Origin: Salinibaculum sp. SYNS191
GTDB taxonomy: Archaea; Halobacteriota; Halobacteria; Halobacteriales; Haloarculaceae
Reading direction: 5' to 3'
NCBI RefSeq assembly: GCF_037338445.1
Contig: NZ_CP147838.1
Location: 1,178,001-1,242,000 of the forward strand
DNA length: 64,000 nt
In this document: in pieces, positions 20,634-29,862 of the stretch
Layout: each line of letters begins with the position of its first letter
Numbering within the stretch: position 1 is the stretch's first letter
Position numbers and translations under genes: made by a program
The notes under the pieces: model-generated
Seen by the model: only the letters and a program-made list of their open reading frames with translations
The model's database searches: none
What the model was told of the DNA's origin: nothing

Positions 20634-20761
20634 ACTCGTCGGTTGCTCCCCCTCGCACATAAACCCCCGTTAACAGGAGGGTGAAAGTGAAACAGAGGGA
20701 CGGAAGCGGCGTGTGTCTGAGAGCCGGCAAGGGTTGAAGGGTCTGAACGGGAGTGTGTGGG

Positions 20762-21373
20762 CTATTCCCAGGGGTGGCCGCCGGGGGTGTCCGGCCAGAG
20801 GGGGTACCAGTAGGCCTTGTCGTCCTCGACGGTGAGTTCGCCGTCGAGAACCCCCTCCAGTTTGAACTCGACGCGCTGGTCGCGCTCCTGGGTGCCCTCG
20901 GGCACGAACGGATAAAAGGAGCCCCGCCGGAAGGAGTAAATCCAGTAGACCGTCTGGTCCTCGCGGGGGTTCCGGAAGGCGAAGACGGCCGCGAGCAGCC
21001 GCGACCCGAAGTCGAGGTCGACCAGCGTGCGGACGGCGAAGTGGATGGTCGTCACCAGGTCCTCGAAGTCGTCGTCCTCCAGAACGATCCACCGGTAGCC
21101 GTGGTCGTCCTCGTGGAGCTGTGCGATGGTGCCGGTCTCCTCGCTGCCGGCGTCGAGAATCGTCCGGATCTCGTCGACGGCCGCCTCGAACTGCGTGCTG
21201 TCGACGCCGGCGAAACACAGCCCCGCCTCGCCCGCCGGGACGTAGTCGAGGTCGGCTTCCATCGTGACGTAGGCGGTGCTCATCCCGAAGAGGTCGTCGG
21301 GGTCCGCGTCCCGCGTCGCGTCGGCGTCGGCCTTCACGCCGAGCACCTGCTTGAGCGCGTCGAGGACCCCCAT
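20762..21373 (-). CDS. pspAB: PspA-associated protein PspAB
   Basis: 203 residues beginning MGVLDALKQVLGVKADADAT, followed by DPDDLFGMSTAYVTMEADL and ending WYPLWPDTPGGHPWE. I recognise the haloarchaeal PspAB family, named for association with PspA-type membrane stress proteins; the biochemical role is unknown. It starts one base after the htpX stop and is cotranscribed with that membrane protease, consistent with a membrane-stress function. Confidence 0.8.
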   Translation of the reverse strand: MGVLDALKQVLGVKADADATRDADPDDLFGMSTAYVTMEADLDYVPAGEAGLCFAGVDSTQFEAAVDEIRTILDAGSEETGTIAQLHEDDHGYRWIVLEDDDFEDLVTTIHFAVRTLVDLDFGSRLLAAVFAFRNPREDQTVYWIYSFRRGSFYPFVPEGTQERDQRVEFKLEGVLDGELTVEDDKAYWYPLWPDTPGGHPWE

Positions 21374-21374
21374 C

Positions 21375-22247
21375 TCAGGTCTCGAGCTCCCGTTCGAGGT
21401 CGCGGAGTCGTTCGACGCGCTTCTCGGTCGGCGGGTGGGTGCGGGCGATGCGGCCGACGAACCCGCGGTCGATGGGGATGACGAAGAACGCGTTCATCTC
21501 GGCCTGGTCGCGCAGGTCCTCGTCGGGCACCTGGTCCATCCGGCCGTCGATGGTCAACAGGGCGGATGCGAGCGCGCTGGGTTTGCCCGTGATGAGCGCG
21601 CCACCACGGTCGGCCGCGTACTCGCGGTACCGCGAGAGCGCGCGCACGAGCAGGAAGGAGACGACCCACACCACCAGCGAGACGGCGATGGCGACGAAGA
21701 TGGATGGGTGGCCGCGCCGGTCGCCGCCCCCGCCGAACAGCCAGCCCCAGCGGACGATGAGGAAGGCGATAGTCGACAGGAAAGAGGCGATGGTCATCAC
21801 CGCCACGTCGCGGTTCTTGACGTGGGCGAGTTCGTGGGCGAGCACGCCCTCCAGTTCCTCGCGGTCGAGCGTCCCCAGCAGCCCCTCCGTGACACAGACC
21901 GTCGCGGACGACTGCGAGCGCCCGGTCGCGAAGGCGTTGGGCACGCTCGTCTCCGCGACGGCGACGGTCGGTTTCGGCAGGTCGGCCTGCTGGGACAGGC
22001 GGTCGATGCTCCGGTGGAGGTCCGGGTACTCCGACGGGCTGACCTCCTTCGCGCCCATGCTCCACAGCGCCAGGCGGTCGCTGAAGAAGAACTGGCCGAG
22101 CGAGAACGCGCCCATGAGGAGGGCAATCGCCAGCACGCTCCGGAACGCCGTCCAGAGGACGGCCATGAAGACGACGTAGAGCGCGCCGAGGAGGACGATG
22201 GTCAGGAGCATCCGGCCACGGAGCCCCCAGTCTGTGCGCCACTGCAT
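21375..22247 (-). CDS. htpX: Zinc metalloprotease HtpX
   Basis: 290-residue M48 membrane protease. Four hydrophobic segments, the zinc site HELAHVKN, and the third ligand region SRYREYAADRGGA. The N-terminus MQWRTDWGLRGRM is the usual haloarchaeal HtpX start, so the 53-codon upstream extension of the frame is discounted. It degrades misfolded membrane proteins. It forms an operon with pspAB and is divergent from nmd3 across 116 bases. Confidence 0.93.
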   Translation of the reverse strand: MQWRTDWGLRGRMLLTIVLLGALYVVFMAVLWTAFRSVLAIALLMGAFSLGQFFFSDRLALWSMGAKEVSPSEYPDLHRSIDRLSQQADLPKPTVAVAETSVPNAFATGRSQSSATVCVTEGLLGTLDREELEGVLAHELAHVKNRDVAVMTIASFLSTIAFLIVRWGWLFGGGGDRRGHPSIFVAIAVSLVVWVVSFLLVRALSRYREYAADRGGALITGKPSALASALLTIDGRMDQVPDEDLRDQAEMNAFFVIPIDRGFVGRIARTHPPTEKRVERLRDLERELET

Positions 22248-22363
22248 ACCCGGGTGTAGGGCCGGGGCGAACAAAAACTGCTCCGTCCGCGGACAGTCCA
22301 GAGTGACCGGGTGGCCGGGCACGAACGTGCGACTTAAACGCCGGAGCGGCCTATCGGGGGACA

Positions 22364-23464
22364 ATGAGCCGGTCAGGGGAGTTCTGTCCGCGGTGCGGGG
22401 ACCCAATCGAGCGAGCGACGTCGCTCGACGTCGATGGCCCCGACGCGGCGCTGTGCGACGAGTGCTACCTCGACGAATACGACCTCGTGGACGCGCCAGA
22501 GCGGGTCCAGGTCAGGGTCTGCAGCCAGTGCGGCGCGGTCCACCGCGGCAACCGCTGGGTCGACGTCGGTGCCGAGGACTACACCGACGTCGCCGTCGAG
22601 GAGGTCACGGAAGCCCTCTCGGTGCACGTCGCCGCCGACAGCATCTCCTGGCAGGTCGCGCCCGAGCAGGTCGACGAGACCACCATCCGGATGCACTGTC
22701 AGTTCTCCGGCGTCCTGCGGGGCACGCCCGTCGCCGAGGAGGTGACCGTCCCCGTCAAAATCGGCCGCGAGACCTGCACCCGCTGCGGGCAGATCGCCGG
22801 CGGGTCCTACGCCGCCACCGTGCAGGTCCGCGCCCGCGAGCGCGCCCCGACGGATGAGGAACTCGACCGCGCCGTCGAAATCGCGGAGGCCTACGTGGCC
22901 GACCGCGAGGGCCGGGGCGACCGGAACGCCTACATCACGGAGATCGGCGACGCGGACGACGGCAAGAACATCAAGGTCTCGACGAGCCAGCTCGGGCGGG
23001 CCATCGCCGAGCGCATCGTCCGGCAACTCGGCGGGACCGTCGACGAGTCCCGCCGCCTCATCACCGAGGACGAGGACGGCGAGCGCGTCTACCGGATGGC
23101 CTACGCCGCCCGGTTGCCGGCCTATCGCCCCGGCGAGGTCATCGACCCCGCGGACGACGAGGGGCCGGTGCTGGTCAGCAGCGTCCAGGGCAACCTCAAG
23201 GGGACCCGACTGACCACCGGCGAGCACTACGAGGCCCCCTTCGAGGACGGCGAAGCCCCCGACGCCGAGCGCCTGGGCTGGCGCGAGGACGGCGAGCAGA
23301 CCACCCTGGTCGCCGTCGAGGACGACCGCGCGGTCCAGGTGTTAGACCCGGAGACCTACGAGTCGAAGACGGTCGCCCGTCCCGAGTACATGGACACCGA
23401 CGCCGACGAGGTGCCGGTGCTGAAGAGCCGCGCCGGACTGCACGTCCTGCCCGACGATGAGTGA
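22364..23464 (+). CDS. nmd3: NMD3-related ribosome biogenesis protein
   Basis: 366 residues. The N-terminal half carries a series of zinc knuckles: CPRCGDP, CDECY, CSQCGAVH and CTRCGQIAGG, as in eukaryotic NMD3, the adaptor for large-subunit export. The archaeal homolog lacks the export signals and is thought to act in 50S maturation. A TATA-like TTAAAC (about 22333-22338) lies 28 bases before the ATG. The 3' end overlaps the next gene by eight bases. Confidence 0.92.
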   Translation: MSRSGEFCPRCGDPIERATSLDVDGPDAALCDECYLDEYDLVDAPERVQVRVCSQCGAVHRGNRWVDVGAEDYTDVAVEEVTEALSVHVAADSISWQVAPEQVDETTIRMHCQFSGVLRGTPVAEEVTVPVKIGRETCTRCGQIAGGSYAATVQVRARERAPTDEELDRAVEIAEAYVADREGRGDRNAYITEIGDADDGKNIKVSTSQLGRAIAERIVRQLGGTVDESRRLITEDEDGERVYRMAYAARLPAYRPGEVIDPADDEGPVLVSSVQGNLKGTRLTTGEHYEAPFEDGEAPDAERLGWREDGEQTTLVAVEDDRAVQVLDPETYESKTVARPEYMDTDADEVPVLKSRAGLHVLPDDE

Positions 23465-24485
23465 CGACGCGACAGAGCTGGCGCTGTCCGCCATCGTCGA
23501 GAAGCCCCGCGCACAGGCGGCTATCGGGTCGCTGCGCGCCGAGGGCGTCTACGACGACAGCCGCTCGGTCACGGAGGCGGGCGGCGAGACGGTCGCGATT
23601 CCAGTGACGGAGACCCCCACCCAGACCGACGTACTGGAGGTCGTCCGCGAGGAGGGTGAGCCGCGCCTGCGGAGCCTGGAAGACCACCTCCGCGAGCGCG
23701 GGTGGACCGACGACGAACTCGACGCCGCGCCCGGGTCGTGGGCTGTGCTGGGCAGCGTCATCCTCGTCACGATGCCCGACGCGCCCCGACCGGCGGAGGT
23801 CGGCGAGGCGCTGCTGTCCATGCACGGCGCAGCGGACACGGTCCTCGCCCGCGGCGGCATCGACGGCCAGCACCGCCAGCCCGACGTGACCGTCGTGGCC
23901 GGGGAGGGCGACACCGAGACGGTCCACCGCGAGCACGGCACTGAATACGCGATGGACCTCGCCGAGGTGATGTTCTCACCGGGCAACAAGGCCGAACGGG
24001 CGCGGATGGGCGAGTCCGTTCGGGAGGACGATCGCGTCCTCGACATGTTCGCCGGCATCGGCTACTTCACGCTGCCGATGGCCCGTGCCGGGGCGCGCGT
24101 GACCGCCATCGAGCGCAACCCCGACGCCTTCCAGTACCTCCTGGAGAACACGATGCGCAACGACGTCGCCGACCGGGTGGAGCCGTACCGCGCGGACAAC
24201 CGCGACGTGCTCGATTCCTACGAAGGTGAAAAGTTCGAGCGGGTCGTCATGGGCTACTACGAGGCTCACGAGTACCTCCCGAGCGCGCTGCCGATGCTCG
24301 AGTCGGGTGGAACGGTGCACATGCACGAAGCCACGCCGGAAACGCTGGTGCCGGACCGTCCCGTCGACCGCCTGGAGGCGGCCGCGGCCGACGCTGGCCG
24401 GTCGGTGGAGGTGCTGGACGTGCGCGAGGTCAAGGGCTACAGCGAGGGCGTCGCCCACGTCGTCGTGGACGCCCGCGTCGAGTGA
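23457..24485 (+). CDS. Taw2/Trm5-like tRNA-modifying SAM enzyme
   Basis: 342 residues, class I SAM-binding fold: motif I DMFAGIGYFTLPMA, an acidic ribose-binding residue in VTAIERNPDAF, and VVMGYYEAHEYL in the place of the NLPxxS motif of Trm5. The GYFTLP and MGY variants favour the Taw2 branch (aminocarboxypropyl transfer to G37 of tRNA-Phe in wybutosine synthesis) over the Trm5 m1G methyltransferase. The N-terminal domain is of the Trm5 type. It overlaps nmd3 by eight bases, so translation-related genes are coexpressed. Confidence 0.78.
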   Translation: MSDDATELALSAIVEKPRAQAAIGSLRAEGVYDDSRSVTEAGGETVAIPVTETPTQTDVLEVVREEGEPRLRSLEDHLRERGWTDDELDAAPGSWAVLGSVILVTMPDAPRPAEVGEALLSMHGAADTVLARGGIDGQHRQPDVTVVAGEGDTETVHREHGTEYAMDLAEVMFSPGNKAERARMGESVREDDRVLDMFAGIGYFTLPMARAGARVTAIERNPDAFQYLLENTMRNDVADRVEPYRADNRDVLDSYEGEKFERVVMGYYEAHEYLPSALPMLESGGTVHMHEATPETLVPDRPVDRLEAAAADAGRSVEVLDVREVKGYSEGVAHVVVDARVE

Positions 24486-24497
24486 AGGCACGAAACG

Positions 24498-24504
24498 CAT
24501 AATT
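24498..24504 (+). promoter_or_regulatory. TATA-like box for 28-residue membrane protein
   Basis: CATAATT lies 26 bases before the ATG at 24527, the leaderless spacing, and supports the reality of this very short gene. Confidence 0.5.
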
Positions 24505-24526
24505 GTCCGGGCGGCGAGGGTGAGGT

Positions 24527-24613
24527 ATGGACAGACAACAGATTCTCGCCATCCTGTTCGTCCTTCTGATGGTGGGGTCATCTATCGCCTACGGACTCGC
24601 CTCGTTCTTCTAG
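24527..24613 (+). CDS. 28-residue single-span membrane peptide
   Basis: Peptide of 28 residues opening MDRQQILAILFVLLMVGSS: a short charged N-terminus and then one hydrophobic helix reaching the end (GLASFF). A TATA-like box at leaderless distance supports expression. Its stop codon overlaps the convergent helicase gene by four bases. Peptides of this type are usually missed by gene callers. I cannot name a function; an accessory subunit of a membrane complex is one possibility. Confidence 0.6.
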   Translation: MDRQQILAILFVLLMVGSSIAYGLASFF

Positions 24614-26352
24614 TCCCACACGTCGGAGAGCGGGTGATTCTCGCCGCTCGTTCCCGACGACTTCGACCGCCCGGAGCGCCGCGAGCGTCGCCTGGTGGTC
24701 GCACTGGACTGGCCGTCGAGCGCCGCCCCCGGCGCAAAGGCCGGCAGGTCCGGCCGTGACATCCGGTCGACCTGCTCGCGGAACCAGTCGGGCATGTCGT
24801 GGCGGGCGCGCTCGAAGAGGTCTAAAAGCGACGAGTCCGCGAGGTACGTCGCCCCGTAGTCGTCGGGTGCGCGCACGACGCGCCCGCAGGCCTGGATGAC
24901 CGTCCGCAGCGCCGTCCGGTAGTACCAGCCCCACTGCCCCTCCTCCAGCCGGTGGGCGACACGGGAATCACGGGTGTTCGGATAGGGGGCCTTGCACAGC
25001 ACCTGCCAGCGACAGAGGTCGCCCTCCAGGTCCAGCGCCTCTTCCATCTTCACCGAGAGGAAGACGTCGGGGTCGTCGGCGCGCTTCCAGGCCCCGAGTT
25101 GGCCGTCGCGGTCGTCGCTGTCGTGAGTCCGGACGCGGGAGTCGACGCCGAAGTCGGCCAGGAGCGCGTAGAGCTGGTCCTGAATCGCGTAGGAGTGGCA
25201 GTGGACCAGTCCCTTCTCGTCGGGGTGTGACTGCATGATGCGCACCAGCGACCGGGCGATGCCCGGCAGCGTCTCGTCGCGGTGCTCGTAGGTCATCTTC
25301 CCCTGCGTGATGTCGTACAGCGGGCGGTTCTCGACGGGGAAGGTGTGGGGCACCTCGACCAGTGCCACGTTGTCGGTATCGAGGCCGACGTTGGCGCAGA
25401 AGGCGTCCTTGTTGAGGATGGTCGCGGACAGGAGCGCGAACTTCCGGCCGCGCTCCCAGACGGTGTGGTTGAGGTAGCGCTCGGGGTTCATCGGCTTGAT
25501 TGTGACCCGCGACCCCTCGCCGTCGGGCTGGTCGACCACCCAGGTCGTCGTCCCCTCGGGGTCGCGGTACTCCTCGGCAAACCACCCGAGGTCGCCGCGG
25601 AGTTCGTTCAGCCGGTCGCGGGCGGCCACCTCCTCCGGCGTGAGTTCGGCGTTGCCCCGCAGTTCTTCGAGACGGCGGTCCGCGAGCGTCCGGAGGTAGT
25701 CGGCGTACTCGACGGCGTCGTCGAGGTCGTCGATGGCGGGCGGTTCGGCGTCGTACCAGAACGGCACCGTGTCGGGGCCGAGGTCGATGGTCGCGTACAT
25801 CTCGGCCCAGTTGCCCAGGCCGTGAGCCTCGTCGATGACCACCACGTCGCGGGTGCCGAACACGTCGGAGCCGGCGGTCTGCATGAAGTAGGCCAGCGTC
25901 ATCGCCGCGATGGACTGGTTGGCGGCGATAGTGCGGTCCGAGAAGTACGGACAGCGGTGTTTCACCTCGCAGTCGAACTCCCGCTCGCGGGCGCAGGGGG
26001 CCTGGTCGACCGGCGTGTCCGTCTCGCCGGGGAGGATGCAGGAGTAGTTGTTCTTCCCGCGGATGATGGAGAGGTCGTCGAGCAGTCGGTCGCCGGCCAC
26101 GTCGTCCAGTTGCGAGACCTGTGGCGTCGTGTAGTAGGCCCGGCCCGGCGCGGTCGGGTCGCCGCTGCCGGCGCGGCGGGCACACCCGGCGATGGCGCGG
26201 GCGAGCAGGGACTTCCCGCTGCCGGTCGGCGCGCGGACCAGTACCACGTCGTTGCCGACGTCGAACGCGTCCCTGATGTCCGCCAGCGCCTGCTCCTGCG
26301 CGCCGCGGTAGCTGGGGGCGGGGAACTCCTCGTAGATGCGGGACGTGTCCAC
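24610..26352 (-). CDS. XPD/DinG-family ATP-dependent helicase
   Basis: 580-residue superfamily 2 helicase. Walker A APTGSGKS (residues 41-48), DEAH box VVIDEAHGLG, and motif VI VIQACGRVVRAPDD. Four cysteines (105, 120, 128, 134) between Walker A and the DEAH box match the iron-sulfur cluster domain of XPD and DinG. The C-terminal 35 residues are a basic, serine-rich tail (TTRRRSRRSGRSK). A role in repair or replication-fork processing is likely. The ATG at 26352 has a CTTAAG element 27 bases before it. Confidence 0.9.
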   Translation of the reverse strand: MDTSRIYEEFPAPSYRGAQEQALADIRDAFDVGNDVVLVRAPTGSGKSLLARAIAGCARRAGSGDPTAPGRAYYTTPQVSQLDDVAGDRLLDDLSIIRGKNNYSCILPGETDTPVDQAPCAREREFDCEVKHRCPYFSDRTIAANQSIAAMTLAYFMQTAGSDVFGTRDVVVIDEAHGLGNWAEMYATIDLGPDTVPFWYDAEPPAIDDLDDAVEYADYLRTLADRRLEELRGNAELTPEEVAARDRLNELRGDLGWFAEEYRDPEGTTTWVVDQPDGEGSRVTIKPMNPERYLNHTVWERGRKFALLSATILNKDAFCANVGLDTDNVALVEVPHTFPVENRPLYDITQGKMTYEHRDETLPGIARSLVRIMQSHPDEKGLVHCHSYAIQDQLYALLADFGVDSRVRTHDSDDRDGQLGAWKRADDPDVFLSVKMEEALDLEGDLCRWQVLCKAPYPNTRDSRVAHRLEEGQWGWYYRTALRTVIQACGRVVRAPDDYGATYLADSSLLDLFERARHDMPDWFREQVDRMSRPDLPAFAPGAALDGQSSATTRRRSRRSGRSKSSGTSGENHPLSDVWD

Positions 26353-26406
26353 AGGCGAAGTGGTGGCGCGCCCGGTCTTAAGCCTCCGGATACGGAGGGA
26401 CCACCG

Positions 26407-26414
26407 GATATATC
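26407..26414 (+). promoter_or_regulatory. TATA box of Tat lipoprotein gene
   Basis: GATATATC is centred 28 bases before the ATG at 26439. Confidence 0.55.
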
Positions 26415-26438
26415 AGTCAGCCGGACAACGTCGGACCG

Positions 26439-27737
26439 ATGACAGACCTGACGCGACGACGGCTCCTCCACCGGGCCGGTACAGCGACCGGCAGCGTCAC
26501 ACTCGCCGCCCTGGCGGGTTGTTCCGGCGACGGCGACGATGGCGGCGACGGGAACAGTACCGACGGCGGCAGCGGTACCGACGGCGGCAGCGGTACCGAC
26601 GGCGGCGGTGGCGACGACGGACAGACCGGCAGCAGCGCCCTGTCCTACGGGACGTGGCTGGTCTCCCCGGACGAGTTCGACGAGCAGGAGCGGTACCTGT
26701 TCCAGTCCCGCCAGCCGAGCACCCTCCTGGCGCGAGAGAGCGCCCTCGGTGACGTCGACCTCACTCAGTACCAGGGGACGCTGGCACCGGGCGTCGAGTG
26801 GAGCGACGTCGATTACTTCCACAGCGTGCCCGGCGGGACCGTCGTCACCGGCGACCTCTCCGTCGGCGAGTGGCAGTCCTCGCTCTCCGAGCAGGGTTAC
26901 AGCGAGGGCGAGACCTACCGGGAGTTCACGCTGTACAGGAACGACGGCAGCGTCTTCGCCTTCGGGGACGGGACCGTCCTCGTCACACAGAACACCGACC
27001 CGGTGACGAGAGCGAAGCAGAGTATCGACACGCACCGGGGAGAACGTCGCCGGGCGTCCGTGGTGAACGACGACGTCGGCGCGCTCGTCGAGGCGCTGGG
27101 CGAGGGAACGGTGGTCGTCGGCACGACGACGCCGGGCGATACGCAGCGGCTCGTCCCCGACAGCGTCGCCGCGGGCCAGCGGTTCTCCATCGGCGAGAGC
27201 GAGAGCGAGTACAGCGTCGTCGTGGTGTACGAAAGCGAGAGCGCCGTCGACGTCCAGTCGGTCCTCGACCGCGTCCAGGGCACGGCCCTCTTCGACGGTC
27301 CCGACCGGCTCAGCACCCAACAACAGGGCCGGACGGCAGTCGTCACCGGGACGCTACCCACCGGCGAGGTGTCGACGCTCAGTCCGAGTCTGGGGGGCAG
27401 CGAGGATACCGTGTCGGCACCGCAGGTGAACTTCGCCTTCGACTACGACGCCGACGCTGGCGTGCTGGAAATTACACACCAGAGCGGGGACATCGTCGGG
27501 CAATCCACGCTGTCTCTCCGCGGGAGCGGCTTCGCCGACCGGGAGGGCGTCGACATGACCGGGCCCGGACAGTGGCAGGGCAGCGCGGGCAGCGAACAGG
27601 ACGGCGAACCCGCTGTCGCGGCCGGCGACGCCGTTACCGTCGGCGTCACCAGCGACTACGAGATACGCCTCGTCTGGGAGTCCGAGAGCGGGGACGCCTC
27701 GGCGGTCCTCGACGAGCAGCGCGGGCCGGACGCCTAG
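26439..27737 (+). CDS. Secreted Tat lipoprotein of unknown function
   Basis: 432 residues. N-terminal twin-arginine signal TRRRLLHRAGTATGS, lipobox LAGC (C28), then a glycine/aspartate/serine linker (about 29-62) of the kind that tethers haloarchaeal lipoproteins to the membrane. The mature domain is beta-rich and acidic, without cysteines or recognisable catalytic motifs. The linker is encoded by an 18-base tandem repeat. It is convergent with, and overlaps by four bases, a small zinc protein gene. I do not recognise the domain. Confidence 0.8.
   Translation: MTDLTRRRLLHRAGTATGSVTLAALAGCSGDGDDGGDGNSTDGGSGTDGGSGTDGGGGDDGQTGSSALSYGTWLVSPDEFDEQERYLFQSRQPSTLLARESALGDVDLTQYQGTLAPGVEWSDVDYFHSVPGGTVVTGDLSVGEWQSSLSEQGYSEGETYREFTLYRNDGSVFAFGDGTVLVTQNTDPVTRAKQSIDTHRGERRRASVVNDDVGALVEALGEGTVVVGTTTPGDTQRLVPDSVAAGQRFSIGESESEYSVVVVYESESAVDVQSVLDRVQGTALFDGPDRLSTQQQGRTAVVTGTLPTGEVSTLSPSLGGSEDTVSAPQVNFAFDYDADAGVLEITHQSGDIVGQSTLSLRGSGFADREGVDMTGPGQWQGSAGSEQDGEPAVAAGDAVTVGVTSDYEIRLVWESESGDASAVLDEQRGPDA
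26557..26610 (+). repeat. Three 18-base tandem repeats in lipoprotein linker
   Basis: Unit GTACCGACGGCGGCAGCG occurs twice perfectly (26557-26574, 26575-26592) and a third time with changes at the end (26593-26610). Each unit encodes one Gly/Asp/Ser-rich step of the membrane tether, so its length can vary by slippage without frameshift. Confidence 0.8.
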
Positions 27738-27937
27738 AGGTTCGCGACGTCCTCCGCGGTCACGTCGTGGTCGTCGGGCAGGCGCTCGATGCACTCGAAA
27801 CAGAGGAAGTACTCGCTGCCGTCGGCGAGTTCGAGTTCGATGCCGCCTGTCGTGTCCTTCTCCAGCGTCCAGATGTTCGCGATGCCGCCGGCTATCGTCA
27901 CCGGCTTGCCGCACCCGTCGCAGGGCTGGCGTGCCAT
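27734..27937 (-). CDS. Small zinc-binding protein
   Basis: 67 residues starting MARQPCDGCGKPV, with CDGC at 6-9 and CFEC in YFLCFECIERL, forming one four-cysteine zinc site. The remainder is acidic. Single-domain zinc proteins of this type are numerous in haloarchaea and uncharacterised. The start is set by the first zinc cysteines; the longer upstream frame has atypical composition. Confidence 0.72.
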   Translation of the reverse strand: MARQPCDGCGKPVTIAGGIANIWTLEKDTTGGIELELADGSEYFLCFECIERLPDDHDVTAEDVANL

Positions 27938-28026
27938 ACCCTGCCTTCGATCCGGGCGCTGAAACCACTTTCCCGCGAGTGGCGGGCAGGCCACCGAATT
28001 AAGGTGTCGGCGGCCCACTAGCAGGT

Positions 28027-28968
28027 ATGGACGTACTCGTCACGGGTGCAACTGGCTTCGTCGGCAGCCGCCTCGTCCCCGCGCTGGTCGCGGCGGGACA
28101 CGACGTGCGAGCGCTGGTCCGGGACGCCGGTCGGTACGACACCCCCGAGGGCGTGACTGTGTTCGAGGGGGACCTCCTCGACCCCGGCAGCTTCGACGAC
28201 GCCCTCGACGGTGCGGAGGCCGCGTACTACCTGGTCCACTCGATGCAGGCCGGCGAAGACTTCGAGGAGCGCGACCGCACCGCCGCGCGGAACTTCGCCG
28301 ACGCCGCCAGCGAGGTCGGCGTCGACCGCGTCGTCTACCTCGGCGGCCTCGGCGAGGAGGGCGAAGAACTCTCGCGACACCTCCAGTCCCGCCGTGAGGT
28401 CGAGGAGTACCTCACGGAGGGGGAGTACGAGCTGACGACCCTGCGGGCGGCAATCATCATCGGGCACGGGTCGGCCAGCTTCGAGATGGTCCGCCAGCTC
28501 GCCTCCCGTCTGCCGCTGATGGTGACGCCGCGGTGGGTGCAAAACGAGTGCCAGCCCATCGCCATCGACGACGTGCTCTCCTACCTCGTCGGCGTCCTCG
28601 ACGAGCCGGAGACGGCAGGTAGCACGTACGAAATCGGCGGGCCGGACGTGCTCACCTACGGCGAGATACTCAAGCGGACCGCGCGGGTGATGGGGCGGAT
28701 AACGCCGGTCATCATCCCGGTGCCGGTGCTGACGCCGCGGCTGTCCTCGTACTGGGTCGGACTGGTCACGAACGTCGACGCCGGCGTGGCACGCCCACTC
28801 ATCGACGGTCTGAAGAACCCGGTCGTGGTGCACGACGACAGCATCCGCGAGTACCTCGACTTCGAGCTGACGCCGTTCGAGACGGCCGTCAAGCGGGCGA
28901 TCGCGGCCCGACGCGGCGAGCGGACCTCCGGCGACGTGGCGATCGCACGCGCCGGAGGGACGGCCTGA
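28027..28968 (+). CDS. NAD(P)-binding SDR/NmrA-type protein
   Basis: 313 residues, atypical short-chain dehydrogenase fold. Rossmann motif VTGATGFVGSRL at the N-terminus, VYLGGLGE at the place of the active-site strand, and a C-terminal domain of the NDUFA9/complex I-associated type. The canonical YxxxK pair is not obvious, so it is more likely a regulatory or quinone/lipid-linked NAD(P) binder than a classic epimerase. A TATA-like element GAATTAAGG lies 27 bases upstream. It overlaps the next gene by one base (TGATG). Confidence 0.82.
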   Translation: MDVLVTGATGFVGSRLVPALVAAGHDVRALVRDAGRYDTPEGVTVFEGDLLDPGSFDDALDGAEAAYYLVHSMQAGEDFEERDRTAARNFADAASEVGVDRVVYLGGLGEEGEELSRHLQSRREVEEYLTEGEYELTTLRAAIIIGHGSASFEMVRQLASRLPLMVTPRWVQNECQPIAIDDVLSYLVGVLDEPETAGSTYEIGGPDVLTYGEILKRTARVMGRITPVIIPVPVLTPRLSSYWVGLVTNVDAGVARPLIDGLKNPVVVHDDSIREYLDFELTPFETAVKRAIAARRGERTSGDVAIARAGGTA

Positions 28969-29678
28969 TGGGGCGCCCGGAGTACGGCGAGACGTGGGTC
29001 TACGAGAGCATCATCGGGGCGCTCCCCGGCATCGACATCGGCCCGCGGGTGGCGCTCGCCATCCAGTTCGTCGGCTTCGAGGTCGCCATCCTCGCGCTGG
29101 CGTGGTACTACGACCTCTGGACGGCCGGGCTCGCGGGCACCGTCGCCGTCGTCGTCGCCACGGTCGGGAGCGCGGAGATGCTGCGCATCGCGAAGCGCAC
29201 CCGCGGGGAGACGGTCCCGGACGCCTACCGCCGGCTGCTCTTTTCCTCGAACATCGAGGTGGTGCTGGCGGTGCTGGCCTACGTCGCCCTGCTGACGCAC
29301 CTGTTCGTCTGGGACCCCCGGACCTCGGCGACGCCGCTCGTGGAGACGCTGTTCGGCGAGGAACCCCCGGTGCTGGCGGTCTACCTGACGCTGCTGGTGC
29401 TGTGGGACGTCTGCTACCGCATCGGGACGGGGTGGTGGGCCAGCGTGGCGGCGGTGTGGCGGTCGGCGCGGTTTCGCTTCGACGACGGGACGCGCCGCTC
29501 GCTCCAGAAGGCCGACCTGGAGACGCTTGGCTTCGGGGTGCTACAGCTCACCTTCCTCCCCTTTCTGACGAACCAGCCGGTGCTGTTCGCGGTCGTGCTG
29601 GGCCACTTCCTGGCGGTCACTGCGGTGACCGGAACGTCCGTCCTCCTCCTGCAGCTACGCGAGCCTTCGGCCGGCTGA
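28968..29678 (+). CDS. Polytopic membrane protein, haloarchaeal conserved
   Basis: 236 residues with five or six hydrophobic segments (about 28-50, 52-72, 92-112, 125-150, 183-215). There is no signal peptide and no catalytic motif I recognise. Translation is coupled to the SDR-like gene (TGATG), so the two probably act together at the membrane. It ends shortly before the IS element; the IS insertion does not interrupt it. Confidence 0.72.
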   Translation: MGRPEYGETWVYESIIGALPGIDIGPRVALAIQFVGFEVAILALAWYYDLWTAGLAGTVAVVVATVGSAEMLRIAKRTRGETVPDAYRRLLFSSNIEVVLAVLAYVALLTHLFVWDPRTSATPLVETLFGEEPPVLAVYLTLLVLWDVCYRIGTGWWASVAAVWRSARFRFDDGTRRSLQKADLETLGFGVLQLTFLPFLTNQPVLFAVVLGHFLAVTAVTGTSVLLLQLREPSAG

Positions 29679-29737
29679 GGACGGCAGGTAGCTACCGCAC
29701 AGAACAGCGACGGCCTCACAGCGGTACAGCGCGGAAG

Positions 29738-29758
29738 CCCACCGGCTTTAGCCGTGGG
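29738..29758 (+). repeat. Left-end hairpin of IS element
   Basis: CCCACCGGC and GCCGTGGG pair around a TTTA loop, with one bulged C. This is the typical subterminal hairpin of IS200/IS605-group left ends. Confidence 0.6.
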
Positions 29759-29831
29759 AGGAAGCGCGTAAACTCTGCGAAGCAACCCACCGACTACAGC
29801 ATTGCCGACTCCCAAACGCTATACAAAAATG

Positions 29832-29839
29832 TTAATAAA
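29832..29839 (+). promoter_or_regulatory. TATA box of tnpB
   Basis: TTAATAAA is centred 28 bases before the ATG at 29863, which favours that start over the GTG at 29854. Confidence 0.5.
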
Positions 29840-29862
29840 GGATAGCTTTTACTGTGACGTAC

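Noticed and set aside
26557..26610. Short tandem repeats as a CRISPR array
   Set aside because: The 18-base units are contiguous without spacers and lie in the coding region of a lipoprotein tether. No CRISPR-like array was seen anywhere in the window.
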